A stretch of 64,000 nucleotides of DNA from Bradyrhizobium sp. C9 (lineage in GTDB: Bacteria; Pseudomonadota; Alphaproteobacteria; Rhizobiales; Xanthobacteraceae), in contig NZ_NWTG01000004.1 in NCBI RefSeq assembly GCF_002532045.1, positions 186,001-250,000 on the forward strand. The letters run 5' to 3'. The notes beneath the pieces were generated by a model. It saw only the letters and a list, made by a program, of their open reading frames with translations. It ran no database searches and was not told the DNA's origin. Numbering within the stretch: position 1 is the first letter of the stretch; every line of letters begins with the position of its first letter. This document shows positions 38,155-48,019 of this stretch, one piece after another. The position numbers were made by a program, and so were the translations under genes.

Positions 38155-38591
38155 CCGAGGCTCCGGTTGAAGATCATGTAGTCAACGTAGATGCCGTAAG
38201 CTTCGCTGACCGCATTGTTGAAGATCATTTGGTTGTTGTAGATTCGGAAGCCGTTCGAGATTTCGTACCAAAGGACGCCGCTGATGGTGAGGTCGCGCGG
38301 TATCGCCATATCAAGCCGGTATGGGTACGAGACAAGACCAGAGTCGATGTAAGTTCGGAACGCAACGAAAGGGTTCTGCGGCAACGTCGCCGGGTAAGGT
38401 ATCGCGACGTCTCCGCGGAGCGGTGGCAAATAGATGCTTCCCGAGTAAATTACCTGCTCGTTCTTGATGTCAGACTTGAGCAGGAAGCTGGCGGCAGCCG
38501 TCGCCGTGGCGACATCCGCCCCAGGGATTGACAGCCACACTCCGTACTGACCGAGGGTCGGGTTCGCCCCCATCAAAAAACGGCGGGTCAC
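38151..38591 (-). CDS. Tail-region protein, member 2 of a tandem family
   Basis: 146 residues. Beta-rich, with LSIPGADVATATAAASFLLK and VIYSGSIYLPPLRGDVAIPY corresponding to the conserved KPGxD and YSG segments of its neighbours. The C-terminal part is tyrosine-rich (EAYGIYVDYMIFNRSLG). Overlaps member 1 by four bases. Confidence 0.65.
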   Translation of the reverse strand: MTRRFLMGANPTLGQYGVWLSIPGADVATATAAASFLLKSDIKNEQVIYSGSIYLPPLRGDVAIPYPATLPQNPFVAFRTYIDSGLVSYPYRLDMAIPRDLTISGVLWYEISNGFRIYNNQMIFNNAVSEAYGIYVDYMIFNRSLG

Positions 38592-39029
38592 TTACCAGAC
38601 CTTCCAGGCGATATAGTACAGATTGTACACGCGCCCGTGCATCTGCGAGTACCTGGCGAATACCAGACCTGAATCAGCTGGCGTGAAACCATTCCTCTCG
38701 CAGAGTATGGCATAGGGTGATCGCTGGATCGCAGTCGAACTGTTCGCGTCCCTCATGACGAGAGCCTGGCCATACCCTGCTATCCCCGAGGTGAGGCTAT
38801 ATGGAACGATGTCGACGGCCGGCGGCGTTGGGTACGTTCCTGAGTAAAACACCTTGGCACCGCTCAGGAACGTGTAGGCGGGAATGAGTCCGACCTCTAG
38901 CGGCCTGCCTTGGTTCAGCCGGCTATCAAGCGACAGATACTTGTAATCGACAGCGGGCGGAAACTGCGCGTCGTACCCTGGCTTGGATACGGTGACCCTC
39001 GTGGCGTCGATGTAGATCCTAACGGCCAC
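38592..39029 (-). CDS. Tail-region protein, member 3 of a tandem family
   Basis: 145 residues starting 6 bases after the tail-tip gene. Conserved VTVSKPGYDAQ, YLSLDSRL and KVFYSGTYPTPPAV segments. C-terminus rich in aromatics (RVYNLYYIAWKVW). The stop is directly followed by the start of member 2. Confidence 0.65.
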   Translation of the reverse strand: MAVRIYIDATRVTVSKPGYDAQFPPAVDYKYLSLDSRLNQGRPLEVGLIPAYTFLSGAKVFYSGTYPTPPAVDIVPYSLTSGIAGYGQALVMRDANSSTAIQRSPYAILCERNGFTPADSGLVFARYSQMHGRVYNLYYIAWKVW

Positions 39030-39035
39030 GCGGCG

Positions 39036-42000
39036 TCACTCCGAAATTGTGAGCGTGCCGGTCGTGAGATTGAAGACAACTTTGCCATCCGAGCTCTGGA
39101 TGATGCCGGCCGTCAGCGTTCCGACGTTTCCCGTGATGGCGCTTAGAGTCCCGATATTCATCATGCGCGCGGTAACGGTGCCGTCGAGATACATATTGCC
39201 GGTGAACCCGAGCGACGCGACGCCGGCGATGGTGCCGACCGTAAAGACAGGCTGAGGGGCTCCGCCGTTGTAACCCGGCAACTGGATCTGGAATTTGTCT
39301 GCGACGACGATGAAGCTCGAGACGCCAGCGCCGCCATTGATCAAGTTGAAGCCGGTCGCATAGCCGTTGACATTCAACGTCACGCCGTACTGTGCGGCGG
39401 CATAGCCATTCAGCGTCGCGACCGCGTTTGAGACCGTATTGACCGTCGAGAAGCTGGGACCGAACGTTGCAGCAACCTGGCTTTGATATGAGGCCAGGCT
39501 CGTATCGAGATCTGTGAACGACTTCGCCACCGTCTGTGCGCTCGAAAAGCCCGGCCCCAACTGCGTTTGCACCGTGTCGATGCTGGTCGCCAGCGCAGCG
39601 TCCGCCTCCGTCATCACCTGCTGGAGGCTGCTGATGCTGGCGAACGCGGCAGCCGATCTGGATGACAGTTCAGACCTAACTTCCTTCTTATCCAGCCAGT
39701 TGCGTGCATCCTGATTGGCGACGATGCCCGTGATCACCTGCAGCGCGTCGTTGATCGCCTGGTTTAGTTGATCGGTGACGTCGGTGACCTGCTTCTTCAG
39801 GGCCTCGTTAAACGACTCGAGCGTCACGAGACCAGGCGACAGCTTGACCGTCGGAGCATCGAGATCGACGGTCGAATAGGCGCCGCGCATTGTCGCGTTG
39901 ACGGCCTGCACCCGAAGCGTCGCGGCCGCCAGGCTGACGATGACGTCGAACTGGTTCTCGGCGCCCTCGTAGACCTGGGTCCAATTCTTGCCGCCGTCGT
40001 AGGTGATGCCGGCAACGTAGTAGATGGCGCCTTCGGTCGGAAACCAGCTAGCGAATAGCCGCGGCTCGGCGGTGCCCTGGCTGATGTATGCGTTGAGGCC
40101 GTAAACCAGCGGAACCTTGGCATTGGACGGATACTGCGGGCTCGGCAGGGTTGGCGGCGTGCCGAGATCGGTCGCATGGACGCGCTCGTCATCAACAACC
40201 AGACTGAGCGAGCAGGTGTCACCATTCGGCGTTCCGTTCAGAACCAGGCAGAGCTTCGACGCGCTCTCGCCAGTGCCGAGTTCGAAGGATGGGGGCTCAC
40301 CACCATCCTCTCGCGCCAGAACCGCGGCCAATGTGGTCGACTGCGCCGTTTGTGCCGCCGCCAGGCTGGTCGGGTCGAGGTTCGCGATCGCAGGGTTGGC
40401 GCCCTCGGAGCACACGACGGGACCGAAGAACTTGCCGTTCGGCATGCGCAACCGGATGTAGAACGGTCCGCTATCCCAGTTCGGCGCCGGATCCAGCGTT
40501 AGGGCATTGCCGGCGACGGCGACGACCGCACCACCATATCCATATGCCTGCGGCAGCTCGGACTGCACACGGATCACGGAGCCGAGGGTGATCGCCCTGC
40601 CCTCGTACTCGACGCCGATGGTGACGTTCTCGCGGCGATAGAACGACTGCAAATAGGTGAACGCGCACTCGCGGAAGGCCTGCAGGCGATTGACGATGCC
40701 GTCAATTCGGATCGTGGTGGCGTTGAGCGAGGTGAAAGTGTCGCTGTTCGGCGGGTACTGGACTTGCGCCGCCAGCCAGGTGTTCTCGTCGACATATTCG
40801 AGGATGACCGCATCCGGATCCTCCTCGCCGAGCATCGTGAAGTCGATCGCGATCGAGTCCCGCACGATCTCGCGATCGGTGAGGAGCATTGTCGGGACAT
40901 CGCGCCACTCATCGCGAACGATGGAGACGGTATCCCCCAGCCAGAAGTGCTTTGCGCGCGCAACGGCAAGGATCTTGTCGAAGGCGTCCGGCACCGCGAC
41001 AGCGGAGTCGAAGCGGAAATCGAACGTGTCGCCTCGGCTGGTGCAGCCTGCCGCAAAGTTCACGACGGCGTTGAAATCGACTTTCGAAATGCCGAGACCC
41101 GAACCGTATTGGGTGCTCGTGACACTGTCGAAGAAGGCCCAGCCCGGATTCCTCGTGGCTTGCAACACGAAGGCGGATCCGTTCCAGACCTGCAGTTTCC
41201 GGGTTGCCAGCACGCCGAACTTGTACGAGCCCTGCGTCGACTGTGACGCCTTAATCCGGATCGCAATGGTCGAGACGTCCGGGAACGAATTGTTGCCTTT
41301 CAGGAATGATCTCAGACCGGCCCAGATCACCGAGTTGGAGCCACCGGTGCCGGCGAGCTCGGCGTCCTCGCGCCTGAAGCGGACCAGGTACCGCCCCGGG
41401 ACGACGTCTACCTTCACGCTGTTGCGGACTGGCGCCTGCGATGCGTACTGAAACGACTGCGAGAACAGCGTAACGAACGGACCGGTTTGGTTGCCGGCGT
41501 CGTCGCAGGTGGCATATTCGGCCGTAAGCCCGACGTTCGAGTACCCGATCGAGTTGTCCTTGCCGCTGATGGTGAAGCAGCCGGCCGGGAACGCGAAGTC
41601 CACGGCGATCGACTGAGAAAGCGTGCCGGCAGGGTTGGCGACAAACGGCCCGGCCCAGGCGCCTGGTGCCGTGGCCGAGGGCGGTAGCGGCGCACCCATG
41701 GCATCGTATTGACCGCCTGACGTACCGGTTCCTGAAGGCAGTTGCTGACCGTTGACCTCGATCGACTGGTCGACGTTGGTTGGAAATAGCGTGACAGTCG
41801 CGCCTGGCTCGTAGAACGCCACCTGCGCGCCGGCGAATGACGCCGAAACACCGCTGACCGGATCCCAGAAGATCGTGTCGTCGACGTAGATCTTCTCGTA
41901 GGACATGCTGCCCATCGAGACCGACAGCAGCAGGTTGAGGTATTGGTCGTTGCCGACGAATTCGGCCCATGGCGTCGCCGCGAAGTCGGGGAACGCCTTC

Positions 42001-42635
42001 AGGCGGCCGTACCAAACCGGCAGCGGCTGCCCCAGTTTCGCGACGTTGCCCTGCGCCGTCACCGAATAGATCTGGTCCGGCGTCGCGTTCGGCGAGTTGG
42101 TCGCGCCAGCCTTCGGCAGGATCAGGGCATTGACGAGCAGTGTGCCGCCGATGGCGAGACCGGCGCCGAGGGCCGTGGCGCCGAAGCTGCCGGCGGTGAG
42201 ACCGAACAGGCCGACCGGCGCCCAAAGCGCGAATGCGGACACCGCCACCAGGGCGACGATGCCGATGATCTGCTTGACGGCATTCCCGCCCTGCCCGCCA
42301 CCGCGCGGGAAGCTGAGGAAGCGGACCTGGTCGTCGGGACCGATCCGGCGGTGACGCCATTCCTTCCTCAGCACCGCCTCGCCGTTGATCTCGAGGATGG
42401 TCGGCAGGCCCTTCGCGAACTGCCAACCATAGGTGCGATCGCGCCAAGCCCAGTTAGTCCGGCGCAGGAAGGACGTCACGGTCTCGCGTGAGCGCGGTTG
42501 CGCGCGCGCGACCTCGAGACCCGGCATCACGAGATGCAGGGCTGGATTGCGGGTACCGCGCTCACGCCGACGGCGGTCACGCGGCCGCGGCACCGGCGCG
42601 CGAGGGGCCAGAACTGGCTTCAGCGATCCATGCAT
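39036..42635 (-). CDS. Tail tip / host-specificity protein (J-like)
   Basis: 1199 residues. The N-terminal 60 residues are arginine-rich. About 100-150 there is a hydrophobic hairpin (IIGIVALVAVSAFALWAPVG, GAGLAIGGTLLVNALIL) typical of siphovirus tip proteins. Then follow the tail-hub region with fibronectin-like parts (near 870-930) and a C-terminal helical stalk (QVTDVTDQLNQAINDALQVI, region about 950-1060). The C-terminus ends with GTLTAGIIQSSDGKVVFNLT. Family knowledge: it closes the tail tube and contacts the receptor. An in-frame ATG near residue 37 is a possible alternative start. Confidence 0.85.
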   Translation of the reverse strand: MHGSLKPVLAPRAPVPRPRDRRRRERGTRNPALHLVMPGLEVARAQPRSRETVTSFLRRTNWAWRDRTYGWQFAKGLPTILEINGEAVLRKEWRHRRIGPDDQVRFLSFPRGGGQGGNAVKQIIGIVALVAVSAFALWAPVGLFGLTAGSFGATALGAGLAIGGTLLVNALILPKAGATNSPNATPDQIYSVTAQGNVAKLGQPLPVWYGRLKAFPDFAATPWAEFVGNDQYLNLLLSVSMGSMSYEKIYVDDTIFWDPVSGVSASFAGAQVAFYEPGATVTLFPTNVDQSIEVNGQQLPSGTGTSGGQYDAMGAPLPPSATAPGAWAGPFVANPAGTLSQSIAVDFAFPAGCFTISGKDNSIGYSNVGLTAEYATCDDAGNQTGPFVTLFSQSFQYASQAPVRNSVKVDVVPGRYLVRFRREDAELAGTGGSNSVIWAGLRSFLKGNNSFPDVSTIAIRIKASQSTQGSYKFGVLATRKLQVWNGSAFVLQATRNPGWAFFDSVTSTQYGSGLGISKVDFNAVVNFAAGCTSRGDTFDFRFDSAVAVPDAFDKILAVARAKHFWLGDTVSIVRDEWRDVPTMLLTDREIVRDSIAIDFTMLGEEDPDAVILEYVDENTWLAAQVQYPPNSDTFTSLNATTIRIDGIVNRLQAFRECAFTYLQSFYRRENVTIGVEYEGRAITLGSVIRVQSELPQAYGYGGAVVAVAGNALTLDPAPNWDSGPFYIRLRMPNGKFFGPVVCSEGANPAIANLDPTSLAAAQTAQSTTLAAVLAREDGGEPPSFELGTGESASKLCLVLNGTPNGDTCSLSLVVDDERVHATDLGTPPTLPSPQYPSNAKVPLVYGLNAYISQGTAEPRLFASWFPTEGAIYYVAGITYDGGKNWTQVYEGAENQFDVIVSLAAATLRVQAVNATMRGAYSTVDLDAPTVKLSPGLVTLESFNEALKKQVTDVTDQLNQAINDALQVITGIVANQDARNWLDKKEVRSELSSRSAAAFASISSLQQVMTEADAALATSIDTVQTQLGPGFSSAQTVAKSFTDLDTSLASYQSQVAATFGPSFSTVNTVSNAVATLNGYAAAQYGVTLNVNGYATGFNLINGGAGVSSFIVVADKFQIQLPGYNGGAPQPVFTVGTIAGVASLGFTGNMYLDGTVTARMMNIGTLSAITGNVGTLTAGIIQSSDGKVVFNLTTGTLTISE

Positions 42636-42656
42636 GTCAGTCAGAAAGTCTTCGTG

Positions 42657-42875
42657 TCAGCGCCGGACCTTGGAATCTCGGATCGTGAAAGTGCCGGACG
42701 CCAAATCGATGGACAGGCTGCCATCGGCAGAACGCAATATTCCAGCGGTCACGGTACCCAGATTTGCATCAACAGCACGCGGCGCCGCGGCCTGCGATGC
42801 TGGAGCCGTCCTGAACAAGGCCGGCCCAAAAACAGGGACTGCAAACAGCGCTGAAAGGAACGAACGACGGCGCAT
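42657..42875 (-). CDS. Small exported protein sharing the tail-tip C-terminal motif
   Basis: 72 residues from ATG 42875. RRRSFLSALFAVPVFGPAL is a signal with a twin-arginine flavour. The mature end LGTVTAGILRSADGSLSIDL then ASGTFTIRD matches the last residues of the adjacent tail-tip protein in pattern (TAGIxxSxDGxxxxxLxxGTxTI). It looks like a detached copy of that terminal element. It starts within 3 bases of the NlpC gene's end. Confidence 0.6.
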   Translation of the reverse strand: MRRRSFLSALFAVPVFGPALFRTAPASQAAAPRAVDANLGTVTAGILRSADGSLSIDLASGTFTIRDSKVRR

Positions 42876-42876
42876 G

Positions 42877-43293
42877 TCATGTCTCCATTGGTTCGAAAAA
42901 CGTGAGCTTCTTCCAGCCCATTTGCCGCAGGGCCAGAACGGTTTCGCAGGCGACGCCCTGCCTCTCATCGCAGTGGATGACCCGCTGCTCCGACTGCAGC
43001 CAGACGCCGATATGCGCCGGCACCCGCAGGTGGGCCATGAGGACGAGCGCGCCATCCGCAGCGACGACAAGACCGCCGGGCCCCTCTGGCACTTCTCGCC
43101 ACAAGCCCCGCTCGGGATGCCCCTCGAAGGATTCCAGCACCCAGCGCTTCGAGAAGCCGCTCGGCACTGAGACGTGCGGAAGATCGCGCCCGAACAGTTC
43201 CTTTTCGACGTGGCAGGCAAAATCCCAGCAGTTTCGCGTCTGCCATGCCCACGGCTCGCCGATGAGCGGCGCCAAAAACTCGGAACGCGTCAT
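42877..43293 (-). CDS. NlpC/P60-type tail peptidase (K-like)
   Basis: 138 residues from ATG 43293 (longer frame is a shadow). Catalytic cysteine C22 in TRNCWDFACHV and histidine in VPAHIGVWLQ near 94 match the NlpC/P60 fold. In siphoviruses this protein sits at the tail tip, helps assembly and opens peptidoglycan on entry. The start overlaps the upstream gene by four bases. Confidence 0.82.
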   Translation of the reverse strand: MTRSEFLAPLIGEPWAWQTRNCWDFACHVEKELFGRDLPHVSVPSGFSKRWVLESFEGHPERGLWREVPEGPGGLVVAADGALVLMAHLRVPAHIGVWLQSEQRVIHCDERQGVACETVLALRQMGWKKLTFFEPMET

Positions 43294-43817
43294 GAGGGCA
43301 GCAGGCTCGGGAACTGGATGTAGTCGTAGTTTTTCGTGAGGCGCGGAAACCGTTTGTTCTGCAGGTTCTTCACCATCACGGTGCCGGTGATCGAGGTGCC
43401 TACCACCTTGACGTTGCGGAGCTCGAACTCCACGGCGCCATACGACGGCTGCGTGAGATCCGAGGCGAGATATTCGCGGTACAGGACCGAGATGTATTCG
43501 CGGTACCCGAGCGCCGCTCGGATCTTCGGGAGCAACTCGCGATTGACGTTGTCGATCTTGATGTTGGTCTGCGGCGGCTGTCCCTGCCGCTGTTCCGGAT
43601 ACGTCGACTCGAACGGGCACGCGATGAACGTCACCGTCTCGCCGGCATTGCGCGGCGCGGCCAACTCGATGCCGAATGTCATGTCGTCGCCGACATTCGC
43701 GACAACCCGCGCCGCGACATCGAACGATGACTGCCAGATCTCGAGCGTGTGGTAGACCCGCGCGCTCGGCGGGCACGACGCATAGGCCTCGAGGAGCGCT
43801 TCGTTATGCGTCGCCAT
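43290..43817 (-). CDS. Minor tail protein, DUF1833-like
   Basis: 175 residues. Segments LLEAYASCPPSARVYHTLEI and LYREYLASDLTQPSYGAVEF are as I recall for DUF1833 proteins, the neighbours of NlpC peptidases in alphaproteobacterial tail modules. Role corresponds to the L-type tip protein. Overlaps the next gene by one base. Confidence 0.72.
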   Translation of the reverse strand: MATHNEALLEAYASCPPSARVYHTLEIWQSSFDVAARVVANVGDDMTFGIELAAPRNAGETVTFIACPFESTYPEQRQGQPPQTNIKIDNVNRELLPKIRAALGYREYISVLYREYLASDLTQPSYGAVEFELRNVKVVGTSITGTVMVKNLQNKRFPRLTKNYDYIQFPSLLPS

Positions 43818-44188
43818 CAGAGGTCAAACACCATGAGGGTCATGGTGGCGGCGATGCGCTGCGACGAGGTCGGCACGTAGCTCGGCTTGCCACCCTTTGC
43901 GAACTTGCAGGTCTTCGTGACGTACGCGGAGCCGAGCCAAACTGGCGCCGTGAACCTGCCGGAGCCGTTGTTGAGCGTGTCGCGCACCCAAGCCACGAAA
44001 ACGTCGTGCTCGGCGTTGGTGAGGCTGATCGTCTGCACGACGGTCCCGACGTTGTCGCCAGGCCGCGGCCGCTCGCGGGTATTGCCACCTTCCATATCCG
44101 TCGCGATCGGATCGAGGAACCGCTTCTGGATCTGGAAACCGCTTTTCTGCGGTCGGCTGTTGACAGCGGGCCACGACGGAAGAGCCAT
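43817..44188 (-). CDS. Minor tail protein (M-like)
   Basis: 123 residues. Beta-rich (VGTVVQTISLTNAEHDVFVA, RFTAPVWLGSAYVTKTCKFA). Its position directly after the tape measure gene is the place of the M-type minor tail protein that links tape measure and tip. No clear motif by eye. Confidence 0.68.
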   Translation of the reverse strand: MALPSWPAVNSRPQKSGFQIQKRFLDPIATDMEGGNTRERPRPGDNVGTVVQTISLTNAEHDVFVAWVRDTLNNGSGRFTAPVWLGSAYVTKTCKFAKGGKPSYVPTSSQRIAATMTLMVFDL

Positions 44189-44191
44189 GAA

Positions 44192-47100
44192 CTAACTCCC
44201 GAAACCCTTTTGGCGTGACGAAATGGCCTGAGAGATCGGGCCATTTCTTGCCGCGTCGTCGACCATGAGACCGGTGACAGCGTTCTTGAACACGACGTCG
44301 ACTTGCGTGCCGTTGTTGGTTCGGCTGACGCTGGTTTGAGGATCCGAGCCCGACGGCGCGTTGTAGATGTTCACGACGACATTGCCCGAGGCGGCGTTGT
44401 CGTTCGCGGCGCCTCCGATCCCGCCGGCGGTGACACCGAGGCGGCCGTCGGGGCCGCGTCGCAGCGGCATCACGGCCTCCGGGCCGGCCTCGCCCATCAA
44501 GCCGGTGCCGCCGTTCGCCATCGGGAAGAGCACCGGCCGGGTGACGACGCCGCCGCGCGCGAACGGCACGATGTTGCCGCGGGCGAAGATGTTGCCCAGC
44601 GCGCTCGGCGCCACCGGGCCGAACAGGTTGCTGCCGGCGGTGCCGGGCGAGCCGAAGGTGACGCCAGCGGAACCGAGGAGCGACCCGAAGTCGGCGCCGC
44701 CGCCGAGACCGCTGAACGAGCTCTGGAGGCTGCGCATCAGCGGACCGACGACCATCAATTTGATGATCATCTCTTCGATCGCTCGGATCACCAGCTTCGA
44801 GGTGTCCGAAATAGCCTGGCCGAAGCTCTTGGTGCCGTCGATCGCATCGGTGAACCCGGTCACTAGATCGCTGGAAACCGTCGAGGAGACCTGGCTCAAC
44901 GCCGCATTGGTGCGCAGCCCTTGCGCCTCGACCGAAGCCAACGCCGTCGCGACATCCGGATAGACCGTCTTCAACTGCTGTGCGATCTGAACGTCATCGG
45001 GCGACAACAGCGCGGTCTGCCGGCCGATCCGGATGTCGTTCTGGACCTGCCTCAGGGCGTTCGCCTGCGCCGCGGCGCCCAAGGCCTTGGCCTGAGCATC
45101 GATCGCGGCTTTGTCCTGGTCGGTCAGTTCCTTGTGGTTGCGGACCGCATCGGTGAGCGCGGTCATCCGGGCGGTATATTCGGCCGCGGCACCGGCGGAC
45201 ATGCCGATCGTCGCGGTCTGAATCGTGGTCGCGTCCGCTTGCGCCTTGATCTGGAGCGAGCCGTCGGCCTGTGCGCGGGAGAGCGCCAATTGGTCCTTGA
45301 TCTGCTTGTCGGTCAGCCCGGCACCGGCTTCCTGGGCCCGCTGGAGCTCGAGCGTCTTCTGCTTGACGCTGTCCAAGACGCTGGCCGACTGGCCGAGCGC
45401 CGACATCCGCGCCGACTGGACGCTGGACGCGATGTCGAGTTGGAGGGCCGACGTCGCGCGGCCGGTGTCGGCCGGTGAAGCATTGATCTGGGCCGCCTTG
45501 GTACGGATCTGCTCGAGCCCGGCGGCAAGGCGTTCCGCGGGGCTGGCCGCGGCGCCGAGGAATTCGACGAGGGCATTCTTCGGCAGGGCCGCCAGCGCGG
45601 CGCTGGTCGCCGCGATAGACCGCTGGAGCTGGTCCATGGTCTGGCCGACCTTGGCCAGCTTCTGATCGACGTCCGGAGCCGCGGCGAGATCCTGGAGCAG
45701 CTTTAGTTGGTTCTGGAGATCCTGCGTCTGGCCGATGATCGGCAGCGCAGTCCGGATAGCCTGCTGCTGCGCCAGCGATTGCTGCGCATTGCGCGCTTCG
45801 TCAGCGGCGGTCTTCTGGCGCTGGAGCGCGGCGGTGAGCTTGTCGACCTGCGCCTGGGCGGCGGCGACCGCAGCGGGGTCAGCGATGTACCCCAGCGTTC
45901 CGGTCTCCGGATTGACCGTCCGGCCACCCGTCTTCTGCAGAAATTCGAGATTGCGCTGGGCCGCCTGGAGTTGCGCGTCGAGCGTCTGCACCGGGTTCAA
46001 GACATTGTAGATGCTCTTGCCGATCGAATCCCATGCATTCGAGACCGTGTTGCCAAGCGCCGTCCACGCAGTCCGCGTTGTCGAGACGGTGTTCGCGACG
46101 TCCAGCAGGCTCGACTTCACGCCTGCCGCAAGAACGACCTGTGCAGCATAGGTCTTGTTCTGAGCGACGAGGTTCGTGATGTTCTGCTTCGTCGCGGCAT
46201 CCAGGAAGCCGAGACGCTGATTGAGGTCTTCGGCACCCTTCACCGGATCGGCGAACGCCTGCGCCAGCATCTTTGCCGCTTCCGTGGCGTCGACGCCGAA
46301 GATTGTCGAGATGTCCTTGCCCATCTGGACGATCGGCAGGATGTTGTCGTTGGCGATCTTGCCAGTCTCTGCCAGCGTCGCCGCGAATGACCGCGCCTCA
46401 GCGACCGAGAGTCCGGACCGGGAAGACCCGGCATCAGCGATCGAGTTAATGCTGCCCGCGGTGGCGCCGCTGGCGCGGCCGGACCCGAGGAGCGACCGAT
46501 TCACCTCCTGCTGCTTGTCCTGAAACGAGATCAGCGCAGCAACGCCAAGCCCGATCGCGCCGGCGATGCCGCCCCACACCAGACGGCCAACGCTGAGCAG
46601 GCTCAAGAACTTCGACCCGATCACGCTCGCGAAGTCCACGATGCTGGCCTTCGACGACTGGAAGATTTGGAAGACCTGGCCGCCCTGCTGGGCGAGGATC
46701 ATGAACGGGGACTGCCCGAGCGCGAGGCCGGTCAACACGTCGTTCAGCTGATAGGAGAGGTTGACGAGCTCGCCGGACGCGACACGGCCCGTGGTACTGG
46801 CGTTCTTCAACTGCTGCTGGACGTCGGTGAGCCGCTTTGCCAGCATCACCTGCGCCTGCTCGTACTCGCCGGTCGAGATGTAGCCATCGTTCAGCAGCTT
46901 CTTGTAGGAGGCCATTTCGGCACCGAGTCGCGTGAACTCGGTCTCCAGCGGCGCGATCTTGGCGCGCAACTGCTCCGCCGCGGCGGTCATCTTCTGCTCG
47001 GCCGCGATCGCTTCATCGAACTCGGCCGCCATGGCTGCACCGGCGGCATCGATATCCATGAAGGCTGCGGCCGAGGCTCTCGCCGATTTGGTGACTTGGT

Positions 47101-48019
47101 CGTAGCCGTAGGCCTGCGCGATCGATTGCTGCGTGCTGGCCGCGAGATGCGCGGCCCGCGCCTGCTCGATCTGGTCGAGGCGCGCCACTTCCGCGGCCAA
47201 AGCCTCGTAGGTAGCGCCTAGCGACGTTGCCGAGGCGCCGCCGCCGCCCAGCGCGGCCGTTAGGCTCTGCTGGAAATTGGTGCCGGCCTGTTCCGCGCGC
47301 ATTCTGGCGATGTCGTCCAACTGCCGCAGGTTGGCGTCGAAGACGCTTGCGGAATCCTTGGCGGATTTCGCGACGCCGGCGATCAATGCGGCATCGAGAT
47401 CCTGCGAGAATGCTTTCCCGGTTTCCTGCGCCTGAGCTCGAGCAATCCCCTCAAGGCCGCCGAACTGCGCCAGGAAGGCATCCGCGCTCTCCTGAGCCGA
47501 CTTGGTGTCTCCGCCGATGTTGAACTGGGCGTTGATCCCGGCCTGGGCCCGCTGCGCCGCGGTCAGTTGCTCGATAGCAGCCGCCGCGCGGGTCGCGACC
47601 TCCGCATGGAGCGAGTATTCCTCGTTCAATCGCGTGACAGCACCGGCGATCGAGACGAATCCCTTCTCGGCCAGCGACGCAGCGTCGGCGGTCAGGCCGA
47701 ACTTCTGGTAGGCGGCGTCGAGGAGCAGGTTGACGCGGTCGAGGCCCATGCCGCGATCGGCGGCGTTGCCGATCCGGCGGATGATGGCCTCGAACTGCGC
47801 GCCGGCGCCGTAGCCGTCGAGCAGCGATTTGCTGACCGAGGCCATGCCGCCCGGGATCCTCGCCAGCGCAGCATCGGACTGCGCAAGCGCCGCATTGCGA
47901 GCCTTATCGCTCGCAATCATCTTGTTGTCGGCGTCGACCTTCTGCTGCGCGCCCCGGACATAACCCGAGGCGTCCAAGTCAGACGTGACTCGCAGGGACG
48001 ACAGCGCCACTCCCGCCAT
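44192..48019 (-). CDS. Tape measure protein
   Basis: 1275 residues, the longest structural gene. Predominantly alpha-helical with long coiled coils, a central hydrophobic region (about 440-530, SPFMILAQQGGQVFQIFQSS and LVWGGIAGAIGLGVAALISF) and a glycine-rich C-terminus (GSAGVTFGSPGTAGSNLFGP, GGTGLMGEAGPEAVMPLRRG). The GEAGPEAV-type end is common in phage tape measures. Its length sets the tail length. It overlaps the chaperone T region by 41 bases. Confidence 0.9.
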   Translation of the reverse strand: MAGVALSSLRVTSDLDASGYVRGAQQKVDADNKMIASDKARNAALAQSDAALARIPGGMASVSKSLLDGYGAGAQFEAIIRRIGNAADRGMGLDRVNLLLDAAYQKFGLTADAASLAEKGFVSIAGAVTRLNEEYSLHAEVATRAAAAIEQLTAAQRAQAGINAQFNIGGDTKSAQESADAFLAQFGGLEGIARAQAQETGKAFSQDLDAALIAGVAKSAKDSASVFDANLRQLDDIARMRAEQAGTNFQQSLTAALGGGGASATSLGATYEALAAEVARLDQIEQARAAHLAASTQQSIAQAYGYDQVTKSARASAAAFMDIDAAGAAMAAEFDEAIAAEQKMTAAAEQLRAKIAPLETEFTRLGAEMASYKKLLNDGYISTGEYEQAQVMLAKRLTDVQQQLKNASTTGRVASGELVNLSYQLNDVLTGLALGQSPFMILAQQGGQVFQIFQSSKASIVDFASVIGSKFLSLLSVGRLVWGGIAGAIGLGVAALISFQDKQQEVNRSLLGSGRASGATAGSINSIADAGSSRSGLSVAEARSFAATLAETGKIANDNILPIVQMGKDISTIFGVDATEAAKMLAQAFADPVKGAEDLNQRLGFLDAATKQNITNLVAQNKTYAAQVVLAAGVKSSLLDVANTVSTTRTAWTALGNTVSNAWDSIGKSIYNVLNPVQTLDAQLQAAQRNLEFLQKTGGRTVNPETGTLGYIADPAAVAAAQAQVDKLTAALQRQKTAADEARNAQQSLAQQQAIRTALPIIGQTQDLQNQLKLLQDLAAAPDVDQKLAKVGQTMDQLQRSIAATSAALAALPKNALVEFLGAAASPAERLAAGLEQIRTKAAQINASPADTGRATSALQLDIASSVQSARMSALGQSASVLDSVKQKTLELQRAQEAGAGLTDKQIKDQLALSRAQADGSLQIKAQADATTIQTATIGMSAGAAAEYTARMTALTDAVRNHKELTDQDKAAIDAQAKALGAAAQANALRQVQNDIRIGRQTALLSPDDVQIAQQLKTVYPDVATALASVEAQGLRTNAALSQVSSTVSSDLVTGFTDAIDGTKSFGQAISDTSKLVIRAIEEMIIKLMVVGPLMRSLQSSFSGLGGGADFGSLLGSAGVTFGSPGTAGSNLFGPVAPSALGNIFARGNIVPFARGGVVTRPVLFPMANGGTGLMGEAGPEAVMPLRRGPDGRLGVTAGGIGGAANDNAASGNVVVNIYNAPSGSDPQTSVSRTNNGTQVDVVFKNAVTGLMVDDAARNGPISQAISSRQKGFGS

